11,711 nucleotides of DNA from G020354785 sp964521285 (GTDB taxonomy: Bacteria; Bacteroidota; Bacteroidia; Bacteroidales; UBA10428). Below are positions 1-8,115 of this stretch, piece by piece. Made by a program: the position numbers and the translations under genes. The notes below the pieces were generated by a model that saw only the letters and a program-made list of their open reading frames with translations, was not told the DNA's origin and did not search any database. Numbering within the stretch: the first letter of the stretch is position 1; the number at the start of each line of letters is the position of its first letter. The stretch lies in assembly GCA_964521285.1 (NCBI GenBank), contig CAZFQS010000052.1, positions 1-11,711 on the forward strand, read 5' to 3'.

Positions 1-1470
1 AATGTTGATTATTTTCAGATTCAGGGCAGCGGTATTAAACCCACTGAATGTACTCCTTCATTTACATTTGGCATTGGAATTAACAATCCGGATGCAGGGA
101 GTGTATCCTACGAGCCTGTTCAGGTTTATTATACTCAGGGAACTGAGATAACCGTTCATGCAAATACTAATGAGGGGTATTTTTTTCATAGCTGGTCAGG
201 ACAATCAGCCAGCACAGATACCAGCCATACTTTTGCAATAAGTGAGAATACAAATATGACTGCCTTATTCTATCCTATAGGGACTACCATGGATACTGCG
301 GTATGTGGTTATGCTACCGTGCAGCATGATAACGGTACACCCTACCTTTTAACAGGAGGGTCACTGGGAGACACTGTTGAAGCTACATCACTTGACGAAT
401 TAGTAACTTACCTGGGCGATGAAAATCCCCGTATTGTCAGGCTTTCCAAATATATAGAGGGTGCAAGCATAAATGAAATAAAAATAAATTCAAATAAAAC
501 ACTGATAGGAACAAATGATATGGCCCATATTAAGGGAATAAAGGTTGCAATAAATGGTTCGCGTAATGTAATTATTAAAAATGTGACTTTTTCCAAAGTG
601 TTAAGAGCAGATGAGATAGAAATAAACGGGGGTGCCAGAAATGTGTGGATTGACCATTGTGAATTATTTACTGACCGTGACCATGATGATAGTGAGGATT
701 ATTACGACGGATTGCTGGATATAAAAAATGAATCATCCTTTATTACTGTTTCATGGTGTTACCTGCATGACCATAATAAAGGTGTTCTTATAAGCTCGGG
801 TGATGATAGTTATCAGGACAGTGTACAGCGTATCACTTTCCATCATAATTATTTCTATAATTGTAATTCACGTCTGCCCAGTATTCGTTTTGGGAAAGCC
901 CATATATTTAATAATTTTTATGAGGATTGCGGTACAGCTGTTAATACAAGAATGAATGCCTGTGTAAGGGTTGAGAAGAATTATTTTCTGAATACCGGCA
1001 CCGGTGTCGGTATGCTTTACAGTCCGATTCCCGGCAGTGTTGAATTGATTGACAATATATTCGAGAACACCTCATACTCGGATTCTCCAACATGCCAGCT
1101 AAATGTTCCTTATTCCTACGATTCATTTGTTGATAATACTGAAGATCTTCCGGCATTAATTCCTCCTAACATCAGGAATATCCCTGCCTCTTTGAGTGAG
1201 AAATACAGCCTGAATGGCTATGAACTGTTTGTTTATCCGAATCCTGCAAAAAGTACATTAACAATATCCTTTAAGCTGCCTCAAAACTCATTAGCCACGA
1301 TTTCCATACATGACATATTGGGGAATGAAATCGAATCAACCGGAAACAAATACTATGCTGCAGGCTGGAATAAAGTAGAATTAAATATATCTGATTTTAA
1401 ACCTGGCATTTATTTTTATAAAATAAAAACTAACCATATTGCTTTTATAAAAAAGATGATAATCCAATAA
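1..1470 (+). CDS. Pectate lyase, polysaccharide lyase family 1, T9SS-secreted (5' end missing)
   Basis: Secreted enzyme expected to cut alpha-1,4-galacturonan by beta-elimination. The frame is open from base 1 and the first ATG (256) is internal, so the gene starts before the window; 489 residues are visible. About bases 85-270 encode a repeat like the InlB B-repeat / Flg_new_2 type (GSVSYEP, then GYFFHSWSG, then NMTALF). The PL1 parallel beta-helix follows, with VWIDHCEL, DGLLD at 706-720 (the Asp-x3-Asp calcium pair), VSWCYLHD, ITFHHNYF and RLPSIR at 871-888, whose first Arg aligns with the PelC catalytic Arg. From about 1225 the T9SS type A sorting domain runs from VYPNPAKS to KKMIIQ. Signal peptide and further N-terminal modules are not visible. 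It converges on the next gene across a shared terminator. Family call is firm; exact substrate (pectate or methylated pectin) is not shown. Confidence 0.93.
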   Translation, partial: NVDYFQIQGSGIKPTECTPSFTFGIGINNPDAGSVSYEPVQVYYTQGTEITVHANTNEGYFFHSWSGQSASTDTSHTFAISENTNMTALFYPIGTTMDTAVCGYATVQHDNGTPYLLTGGSLGDTVEATSLDELVTYLGDENPRIVRLSKYIEGASINEIKINSNKTLIGTNDMAHIKGIKVAINGSRNVIIKNVTFSKVLRADEIEINGGARNVWIDHCELFTDRDHDDSEDYYDGLLDIKNESSFITVSWCYLHDHNKGVLISSGDDSYQDSVQRITFHHNYFYNCNSRLPSIRFGKAHIFNNFYEDCGTAVNTRMNACVRVEKNYFLNTGTGVGMLYSPIPGSVELIDNIFENTSYSDSPTCQLNVPYSYDSFVDNTEDLPALIPPNIRNIPASLSEKYSLNGYELFVYPNPAKSTLTISFKLPQNSLATISIHDILGNEIESTGNKYYAAGWNKVELNISDFKPGIYFYKIKTNHIAFIKKMIIQ

Positions 1471-1535
1471 TAAGGTCATATGACCTAAATATGTAATAAC
1501 CAAGTCTTCATATTCAACCTTATTCATTTTTACAA

Positions 1536-1564
1536 AAAATCCGGTTCCAAATGAACCGGATTTT
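1536..1564. terminator. Bidirectional intrinsic terminator between convergent genes
   Basis: A perfect 12-bp inverted repeat, AAAATCCGGTTC (1536-1547) and GAACCGGATTTT (1553-1564), with a 5-base loop CAAAT. The GC-rich core is flanked by A-runs on the left and T-runs on the right, so the transcript of either strand forms a hairpin followed by U residues. It lies 65 bases after the pectate lyase stop and 23 bases after the stop of the minus-strand gene, as expected for a terminator serving both. Confidence 0.88.
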
Positions 1565-1587
1565 ATTCAAATATAATTAACAGGTTT

Positions 1588-2556
1588 TTATTTCACAATT
1601 AGTTGCTTTATATACGTACTATTGTCATGGTTCATTTTCAGGAAATAAATGCCGGCATTTAGTTCACTTAAATCAAGTTTGATCTTTTGCTTATTAACTT
1701 TTATATTTAGCACTGTTTCTCCCAGGATGCTGATGACTTTCAGATCACTATTTACCACTTTAAAAGGAAAATCAATGAACACATAATCATCAACAGGGAC
1801 AGGATAAACCTTTAAATTGTCTATGTATTTATTTGTTATATCAGATTCAAGTCCAAGGTATAGTTCATCGGGTATAACAGCTCCTTCTCCGGGAGCATAA
1901 GCTCCACTGGCATCCCATATCAACCAGTCAAAAATACCCGAAATGGTTGTTCCGTCACTTCCATCACCAATTTTAAACCAGTTATCACTCCTTTGTTTGC
2001 TGGAAGCTCCGGATAGTACAGCAACCGGATCTTCATCCAAATAGGCTGTAAACGTTTCCCCTTCCATTGTTACCCTGTATATGTGCCAATCACTTAGGTT
2101 TGGTACCTTAATAGCAGCTTCCTCAACATATGCAAGAAACAGGCTGTCATAGTAATATATTTGTAATTTACTGCCATAACTTACACTCCTGATATCAATT
2201 TCGGCAACCTTATCAGAAAGGGATCCATCAATTCCTTTAATCCTGGCTACCATAGTCGACTTTGTAGTACTTGCTACATTCCATTCCATATTATATGTAG
2301 TATTAGCGACTGGATTTCCATCGGCATACATATCGAATTTCCAGAGTTTATTACCTGCAATATCAGGATCATCAATAACAACTGAGAAGTTAGTAGCACC
2401 CTGTGGATCATTATCTCCTACCGAAAATCCGGCTACTTCGGGGATAGTACTGCAATCCCAGACAGTCCATTCCTGCGAGTTAGCATTTAAATGAAGCAAT
2501 AAAATGCCAGATATCAGCAAACTTATGGGCCTGAATTTTAAGTAAATAGTTATCAT
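1588..2556 (-). CDS. Secreted protein with probable concanavalin-like domain and T9SS sorting domain
   Basis: About 322 residues, exported, function unknown. I chose the ATG at 2554-2556 because it opens directly into a signal peptide (MITIYLKFRPISLLISG, cleavage near NANSQ/EW); an upstream ATG at 2589 would add 11 residues before it. The mature part (about residues 28-230) is rich in beta-strands and aromatic residues. Segments such as WHIYRVTMEGETFTAYLDE and FDWLIWDASGAYAPGEG resemble LamG/concanavalin-like beta-sandwich modules that I associate with Bacteroidota pectinases. No catalytic motif is evident, so a binding role or an unrecognised lyase/hydrolase is possible. The last ~75 residues are a T9SS type A domain, with YPVPV in place of the usual YPNPA and a tail ending KQLIVK. 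It lies 172 bases downstream of the GH127 gene on the same strand. The fold call is inference; the secretion call is firm. Confidence 0.8.
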   Translation of the reverse strand: MITIYLKFRPISLLISGILLLHLNANSQEWTVWDCSTIPEVAGFSVGDNDPQGATNFSVVIDDPDIAGNKLWKFDMYADGNPVANTTYNMEWNVASTTKSTMVARIKGIDGSLSDKVAEIDIRSVSYGSKLQIYYYDSLFLAYVEEAAIKVPNLSDWHIYRVTMEGETFTAYLDEDPVAVLSGASSKQRSDNWFKIGDGSDGTTISGIFDWLIWDASGAYAPGEGAVIPDELYLGLESDITNKYIDNLKVYPVPVDDYVFIDFPFKVVNSDLKVISILGETVLNIKVNKQKIKLDLSELNAGIYFLKMNHDNSTYIKQLIVK

Positions 2557-2761
2557 AGCTAATATTTTTTGGTTAATAGTATAATGCAATAAAGTAATTT
2601 AAGCTACAATTTATTAATTCATTATTTAAAATAAAAATATTTAACCTGATTTATTTGATAGAGCAATAAGTTACTGTGGGATTCTTGAAAATTAAGTATG
2701 GAATTAAGCTAATACAAGTCTTAAGTATCCGATTATTTTTAAAGGACTTGCAACTAACCAG

Positions 2762-4815
2762 TCACCTGCCCAGGGGCATCCATACAGTCATCTCGGAATG
2801 GCCCCTGTTTCCCCATGCATAGTAAGGTATTAGTTTTATATTTACCGGAAGGGGATTATCTTCAGGCAATTCCCTGTAAAGATGACCTTTCCATCCGGAA
2901 TTATTTATCAATAAAGCCTGTCCCTCCAGGCATACAATTTCACTGTTTTTAATCTTTATCTTTCTGGGTATAAGATCAACCTTTGCTGGGATAACTATAT
3001 CAAATATTTTTTTTATTTCCGGAATATCAACAGATTCAAGACAGTAAACAACAGGTCCGCGTTTTACTGCTACCTGGTTGCGTGTTTCTTCAACAAGGGG
3101 ATTTGCTTCTATAAGCTTTACAGTCATAGGAATGATAAGTTCCACTTCATCACCGGCTGCCCATTTACATCTTATTTCAGCATACTCACCGGGAACAGGA
3201 GACAAATCACTTTTTATTCCGTTAATCCTTATTTCAGCTTTATCACACCAGCCTGGTATACGTAAAAAAACAGAAAGTTCTTTTTCCGGTACCTGTTCAA
3301 ATGATATCTTAATGTTCCCATCCCACGGGTAGCCGGTCACCTGCTCCAGTTTTAATTTTGATCCGTCTTTTAGAGTAGTGGAAAGAATATTAGCTCCGTA
3401 GAAATTCAAATACAAACCTTTATCTGACATGCTGTAAACATAGTTGTGTATTTCAGCTATGGTACGTATTGTATTTGGCGGACAACAGTTGCAGTAGCTT
3501 ATATATTCTTCACGTTCTTTTGACCAGCGTAATGTATAGGTTATATCATCTGTTACACAGAGCGGATTGGTGTAAAAATAACCATTCCCGTCAAGGCTGA
3601 CCCCTGCAAGAAGGCTATTATACATAGTTAGCTCCATAATATCTGCATAGCGGGTCTCCCCGGTGATTAGCAGCATACGCCAGTTCCACATTATATTTCC
3701 TATATTGGCACAGGATTCGTTGTGGGCAGTAATATTGGGAAGCTGGTAGTCACGCCCGTACGCCTGATGTACCTGCTGAATTTCTGCAGGATTATATGAA
3801 GTACCGTCAGGAGAAACTCCATCATAAAGAGCTCCGCAGGCTCCTGTTATATACATTTTTTTATACACGACATCATCCCATATCAGATTAAGAGCATTCA
3901 TCAGCGAATCATCACCTGTTTCGGCATGTATATCGGCCACACCGGCATAGAGATAGTTTGCCCTTACTGCATGTCCGACAGCATTTGTTTGCTGCCTGAA
4001 AGGAATACGATCCTGGTTGTGGTCGGTTCCGTTTTTAACAAGACTCCTGATTTCAATAAGATTTTCTGCCAACTCAAGGTATTTTGGGTCTCCGGTTGTG
4101 CGGAACATCTCAGCAACACCCATATAATGTGAGGGACAAATTGCACTGCGGGCCAGTTCAGGTGATGACCTTTTGTAAAAGTCATACAGGAAATCCGTTG
4201 CTTTTTTTGCCACATCAAGCAGTGTAGTTTTACCTGTAGCCCGGTAATGGATACATGCAGCTGTCATTAAGTGTCCAATGTTATATGTCTCAAAATCGAG
4301 CCTTTCCCGGAATTCTTTCTTACCGGATGTTTTGTTAAGTTGTTCGATGATTACAGGGGTATGAATATAACCATCCTCACGCTGTGATTGTGCAATTACT
4401 CTTATAATATCATCCATAAGCCTGTCCAGTTCCTGATCTCTGGTAACTGCATAAACACTAGCTGCTGATTCAAACCATTTATAAAAATCGCCGNNNNNNN
4501 NNNGCCATCACTGAATGGCGGCCCCTTGTGGGTGCCTTTTTCTTTTCCTGATGCTATCTCAAAGTTTCTGTATGAATGGCTGACGTCTGTATCGGATAAC
4601 TTTTCCCACATACCCGGGACCATCGAGTCTTTACAAACTTCGAAGCGTTCTGCCCAGAAACCACTTGTCCATTTAACATCATCCATATCAATACTACGAA
4701 GGATGGCATACTTGCTTTCTGAAGTGTTAACAAGACTTCTTTGCTGTGTCTTTATATTCTGTAATGATATATTAAGAATAAGTGAAATAATTATTATGCC
4801 TGTTGGCTTGTTCAT
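2762..4815 (-). CDS. GH127/DUF1680 glycoside hydrolase (beta-L-arabinofuranosidase family), interrupted by an N-run
   Basis: Secreted exo-glycosidase of about 680 residues; characterised GH127 members release beta-L-arabinofuranose, and a member from a rhamnogalacturonan-II locus is reported to act on aceric acid. The ATG at 4815 begins a signal peptide (MNKPTGIIIISLILNISLQN) 28 bases after the GH78 stop; an ATG at 4875 would overlap GH78. N-terminal family features include DDVKWTSGFW and GPPFSDG, followed by the N-run. The correct frame then resumes at 4492 as GDFYKWFESAA and continues without a stop to 2762. Zinc-site residues are present: NESC (Glu 3716-3718, Cys 3710-3712) and CNCCPPN (Cys-Cys 3482-3487, the first being the family nucleophile). 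The acid/base Glu of HypBA1 (E322, 16 residues before the zinc Glu) is Gln here (HQAYG, 3764-3766). The end, AWGNRGHSEMTVW, is family-like. A reader that trusts the 10 Ns literally would wrongly split this gene in two. Confidence 0.9.
4494..4503. other. Assembly gap (10 Ns) inside the GH127 gene
   Basis: Ten consecutive Ns form a placeholder. Read on the minus strand, the left contig ends with codons for PFSDG and the right one opens (after one base) with codons for GDFYKWF. In the family these segments are normally adjacent (PPF-x-DGDFYKW), so little or no sequence is probably missing. The flanks stay in frame only if the true gap length is 2 modulo 3, which includes a 1-base or 4-base overlap of the contig ends; ten is frame-breaking and arbitrary. 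Confidence 0.95.
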
Positions 4816-4843
4816 ACCTATACTGATATGGTACCTGAATCTA

Positions 4844-7609
4844 TTAATTAATGAATGCTTCAAAGTTATATTCACCGGAACCGGTCTCTAAAACTACCCA
4901 TCCATCTTTAATACCTGCCACTTTTATGTTCTGGTCTCCTGAAACAGGAGTATTATTTTCCAGTATTTGTTCAACCCCCTTTGCGGGGATATGGATTTGT
5001 GCTGTAGTATTAGCTGGAATAATAACTTTTAGTTTTAGTTTGTCGCCTGCCAGTTGCCAGTGTGATAAAATTTTGCCATATACAGAATGGTATTCTGCTT
5101 TTGCATAGCTTAGCTTTTCTGTAATATGTGGTTTTATAATGATTTTTTTATAACCTGGTGTTTCGGAGGCTGTTTGTATTCCTGCAACTTTATTATACAA
5201 CCAGTTACCGACAGCACCATACGCATAATGGTTAAAAGAATTCATCGAGGGATCCTGAAATGTACCGTCAGGCTTGATACCGTCCCATCTTTCCCATATA
5301 GTAGTGGCTCCCATTGTCACCGGATAAAGCCAGGAAGGATACTCTTTGCGGAAGAGTAACATATAGGCTAAATCGGTATATCCATTATCTGTAAGGACAT
5401 GACAAATAAGGGGTGTCCCCAGGAAACCTGTTGTAATATGTCCGAATCTTTTTACATCTTCGGCCAGGCGTTTTGCAGCTATTTCTTTCAGGTTTTCCGG
5501 AATCAGGTCAAATGCCAGTGCCAAAACATAAGCCGTCTGCGTATTGGAAGACAGGCGTCCGTTTGGAGTTACGAACTCTTTCTGAAAAGCGTTTTTAATC
5601 TTCTGCATTAATGCCCGATAATCTTTTGCATCCTGATCTTTGCCAAGAATAACTGCAGTCTTCTGAAGCAGGCTTGTTGAATGGTAAAAATAAACGGTGG
5701 CAATTAAATCCTTGTCAGTTGTAGCACCGGGATAATCGGAACGGGTAGTTGCAAATGCCAGCCAGTCCCCGAAATGAAATCCTGTATTATACAGGTAACC
5801 GCCTCCTGCCTGTTTTCTCATATATTCTACCCAGGCTTTCATGGATTCATACTGGACTTCCAGAATACGGGTATCGCCATAAACCTGGTAGACTGTCCAC
5901 GGTATTATCAGGGCAGCATCAGCCCAGCCTGTGGCACCACCACCATTCAGGATATTGGGAATCACCCAGGGTACTATGCCATTTTCCATCTGGTCTGCAA
6001 TAAAATCTTTCATCCATTTTGTATAAAAGGCTGCAGCGTCCATATTAAAGCAGGCTGTAGGTGCAAAAGCCTGGGCATCACCTGTCCACCCCAGCCTTTC
6101 ATCTCGCTGGGGACAATCAGTGGGTACATCAAGAAAGTTACCCCGTAAACCCCATTGGATATTTTTTTGTAACCTGTTTATTAATGTATCAGAACATTCA
6201 AAGTCCCCGTTGGGTGTCATATCCGAATGAATAACCTTAGCTGTCAGATCATCAATGTTAACTTCGCCGGGATAATCTTTAACAGTAACATACCTGAAAC
6301 CCTGGAATGTAAAATGGGGTTCAAATATTTCTTCAGCGTCGCCTTTAAAAATATATTGCACTTCCTGTCTGGCAGCCCGGAGATTGTCAGTATAAAAATT
6401 TCCTTCTTTGTCCAATACCTCAGCATGTCTTAATGTTATTTTTATTCCGGCTTTACCCTGTAATTTAAATTGAACCCAGCCTACAATGTTTTGCCCTAAA
6501 TCAAAGACCAGATCGCCTTCGGGAGTAGTAAACTTGCTGACTGGCTTTATAGCTTGTGTAATGCGTACAGGGATACCTTCGGATGCTATTAGTATGTCTT
6601 TGCTATGGTTTTTTTCTATTACGCTGTTCCAGTTTTTATCTTTAAATCCGGGTTGATCCCAGCCGTCCATTTCCAGACGGGCATCATATGTTTCTCCATT
6701 ATATATATCAGATTTTAATATCGGTCCGGTTAAAGCCTTCCAGCTCCTGTCCGTTTTAATTATATCTTTTGATCCGTCTTCATAGGTAACCTCAAGCTGT
6801 AAAATAAGTGCAAGTTTGTCCCCGTATATACCTTTCCTGCCGCCCCATGCCAGAAAACCCCGGTACCAGCCATCACCGAGAATTGCTCCAATTGCATTAG
6901 GTCCATTGTTTAACTTACTGGTGACATCATATACCTGGTATTGTAAACGTTTATTATAGCTTGTCCATCCCGGCGTAAAAAGCTGATCACCCACTTTTTT
7001 ACCATTAATGAATAATTGATAAAGTCCATGGCTTGAAACATAGACTTTTGCTTCTTTTATATTGTCTCTTGAGTTAAACTCCTTTCTAAGGAACGGGCAG
7101 GGATTTGATATGGTGTCAACTTCAGGGATAACGGGTTCGATCCAGGAAGCTTGCCAGTCAGATTTACCAAGCAATCCCATTTCCCAAAAGGCTGCTTCGC
7201 TCCAATCAGATTCGTGACCTTTGTTGTCCCAGACTTTTACCTTCCAGTAAATACGCTGCCCCGATTGCAATTCCGGTCCCTTATATTCTACATGAACGGA
7301 TTGCTCCGAACTAACTTTTCCTGTATTCCAGATCAAATTATTTTCAGATTCCAGATTTTCTTCTGAAAGTGCTGCTTTAATATGGTACGCGGTCTGAATG
7401 ATATTCCGGTTCCGGGAGAGTATTTCCCAGCTTAACCGGGGACTGGTAATATCAATACCAATCGGATTTGTTTTATACTCTGTTCTCAGATTAGTTACTT
7501 CAGGGTTTGTTTGACCTTTAATTATGTTTGAATGAACAGGTGTTATAACAAAAAATATAAATATCATCAAAAGATGAAGGGACTGAACATAATTTCTTTT
7601 TGACTTCAT
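4844..7609 (-). CDS. Alpha-L-rhamnosidase, GH78, secreted
   Basis: A 921-residue inverting glycosidase expected to release terminal alpha-L-rhamnose from rhamnogalacturonan, pectic side chains or rhamnosylated glycosides. An N-terminal signal peptide (SLHLLMIFIFFVITPVHS) places it outside the cytoplasm; there is no T9SS tail, so it is probably periplasmic. Domains in order: Fn3-like start (about 34-145, NPIGIDITSPRLSWEI), rhamnosidase N domain with SHGLYQLFINGKKVGD (about 170-335), beta-sandwich with DLGQNIVGW near 370, (alpha/alpha)6 catalytic domain (about 455-800) and a C-terminal beta domain. The catalytic signature DCPQRDERLGWTGD holds the general acid E504 and D511, and IWERWDG holds the expected general base E773. 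Length matches the family. It begins a minus-strand pair with GH127, 28 bases apart, probably one transcript. No clear TAnnTTTG promoter was seen upstream on the minus strand. Confidence 0.96.
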   Translation of the reverse strand: MKSKRNYVQSLHLLMIFIFFVITPVHSNIIKGQTNPEVTNLRTEYKTNPIGIDITSPRLSWEILSRNRNIIQTAYHIKAALSEENLESENNLIWNTGKVSSEQSVHVEYKGPELQSGQRIYWKVKVWDNKGHESDWSEAAFWEMGLLGKSDWQASWIEPVIPEVDTISNPCPFLRKEFNSRDNIKEAKVYVSSHGLYQLFINGKKVGDQLFTPGWTSYNKRLQYQVYDVTSKLNNGPNAIGAILGDGWYRGFLAWGGRKGIYGDKLALILQLEVTYEDGSKDIIKTDRSWKALTGPILKSDIYNGETYDARLEMDGWDQPGFKDKNWNSVIEKNHSKDILIASEGIPVRITQAIKPVSKFTTPEGDLVFDLGQNIVGWVQFKLQGKAGIKITLRHAEVLDKEGNFYTDNLRAARQEVQYIFKGDAEEIFEPHFTFQGFRYVTVKDYPGEVNIDDLTAKVIHSDMTPNGDFECSDTLINRLQKNIQWGLRGNFLDVPTDCPQRDERLGWTGDAQAFAPTACFNMDAAAFYTKWMKDFIADQMENGIVPWVIPNILNGGGATGWADAALIIPWTVYQVYGDTRILEVQYESMKAWVEYMRKQAGGGYLYNTGFHFGDWLAFATTRSDYPGATTDKDLIATVYFYHSTSLLQKTAVILGKDQDAKDYRALMQKIKNAFQKEFVTPNGRLSSNTQTAYVLALAFDLIPENLKEIAAKRLAEDVKRFGHITTGFLGTPLICHVLTDNGYTDLAYMLLFRKEYPSWLYPVTMGATTIWERWDGIKPDGTFQDPSMNSFNHYAYGAVGNWLYNKVAGIQTASETPGYKKIIIKPHITEKLSYAKAEYHSVYGKILSHWQLAGDKLKLKVIIPANTTAQIHIPAKGVEQILENNTPVSGDQNIKVAGIKDGWVVLETGSGEYNFEAFIN

Positions 7610-7645
7610 AATTGTTAATTTTTTTAATTAATTGTAATATAATAA

Positions 7646-7679
7646 TAATTTTGGTTTATTTAAAGGCTGTTTATTTTTG
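7646..7679 (+). promoter_or_regulatory. Candidate Bacteroidota-type promoter for the remnant gene at 7704
   Basis: TATTTTTG at 7672-7679 fits the Bacteroides -7 consensus TAnnTTTG. TTTG at 7650-7653 lies 18 bases upstream, close to the usual 19-21 base spacing for the -33 element. The start codon at 7704 follows about 25 bases later. TAATTTTG at 7646-7653 also fits the -7 pattern, so the real element could be either. AT-rich sequence produces such matches by chance, hence the modest confidence. Confidence 0.4.
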
Positions 7680-7703
7680 TCGAATGCAAGTGATTTTATT
7701 ATT

Positions 7704-8115
7704 ATGAAAAAGACTGGATTAACTATAATTTTCACATCATGGTTAGTTCTTTATATGATCGGTGTAAATGCACAGGCAGATACAACTTTCCTGGCATCAG
7801 CCATATGGGAACTATCTAATCCTTCTACCGGGGGAACAGGATTGACAGCTGCAACAGCAGGTAATATTGCAGCAGAGGAAGAGTCTTTTGGCAGTAATAC
7901 ACAAATGAGAGATTATACAGGCTGGGGAAGCAGCTTAATTAACATAAAAAGGATGGCAAATACACCCGAAAGTGTTGCTATTCATAATCTAAAGGGGCAA
8001 AAAGTACTTGAAATAAACTTGAATTCGGAAGATGAGAGTATTGATATCACATCATTACCTCAGGGAGTTTATATTAAAATTCAGGAATTTGTCTTATAAA
8101 CTGGTGGTTAATTAA
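7704..8115 (+). pseudogene. Remnant of a T9SS-secreted protein (probable pectinase), internally deleted and frameshifted
   Basis: The open frame 7704-8099 encodes only 131 residues. It opens with a good signal peptide (MKKTGLTIIFTSWLVLYMIG, cleavage near VNAQ). About 50 residues follow (SAIWELSNPSTGGTGLTAAT, later MRDYTGW) that resemble the N-terminal module of large Bacteroidota pectate lyases, by recollection. Around 7925-7975 it jumps into the last third of a T9SS type A domain (SVAIHNLKGQKVLEINL, ITSLPQGVY) without the YPNP part or any catalytic domain. The frame ends at 8099 as KIQEFVL, but the next frame reads KFRNLSYKLVVN and stops at 8113-8115. Restoring two lost bases near 8074-8079 would give GVYI-x-KFRNLSYKLVVN, a normal sorting-domain end. 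I therefore read it as a decayed gene. A small functional secreted protein is the less likely alternative. Its restored end would overlap the esterase stop by 8 bases. Confidence 0.78.

Noticed and set aside
2715..2750. Imperfect inverted repeat CAAGTCTTAA / TTAAAGGACTTG downstream of GH127, as a possible terminator
   Set aside because: It has a two-base bulge, a 14-base loop and no U-tract on the minus strand; it may be chance in AT-rich DNA.
4402..4503. Apparent continuation of the N-terminal GH127 frame through the Ns as AIFINGLNQQL
   Set aside because: This is an out-of-frame reading created by the placeholder length; the family sequence GDFYKWFE is in the neighbouring frame.
4816..4875. 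Longer GH127 start at the ATG at 4875
   Set aside because: It would overlap the GH78 end by 32 bases and bury the signal peptide; the ATG at 4815 puts the signal peptide first.
4526..4891. A 121-codon plus-strand open frame across the GH127 N-terminus and GH78 end
   Set aside because: It is antisense to two well-supported genes, has no recognisable family features, and arises from their codon pattern.
7677..7703. TTG start for the remnant gene, nine codons upstream
   Set aside because: The ATG at 7704 begins the signal peptide directly, and the upstream TTG lies within a likely -7 promoter element.
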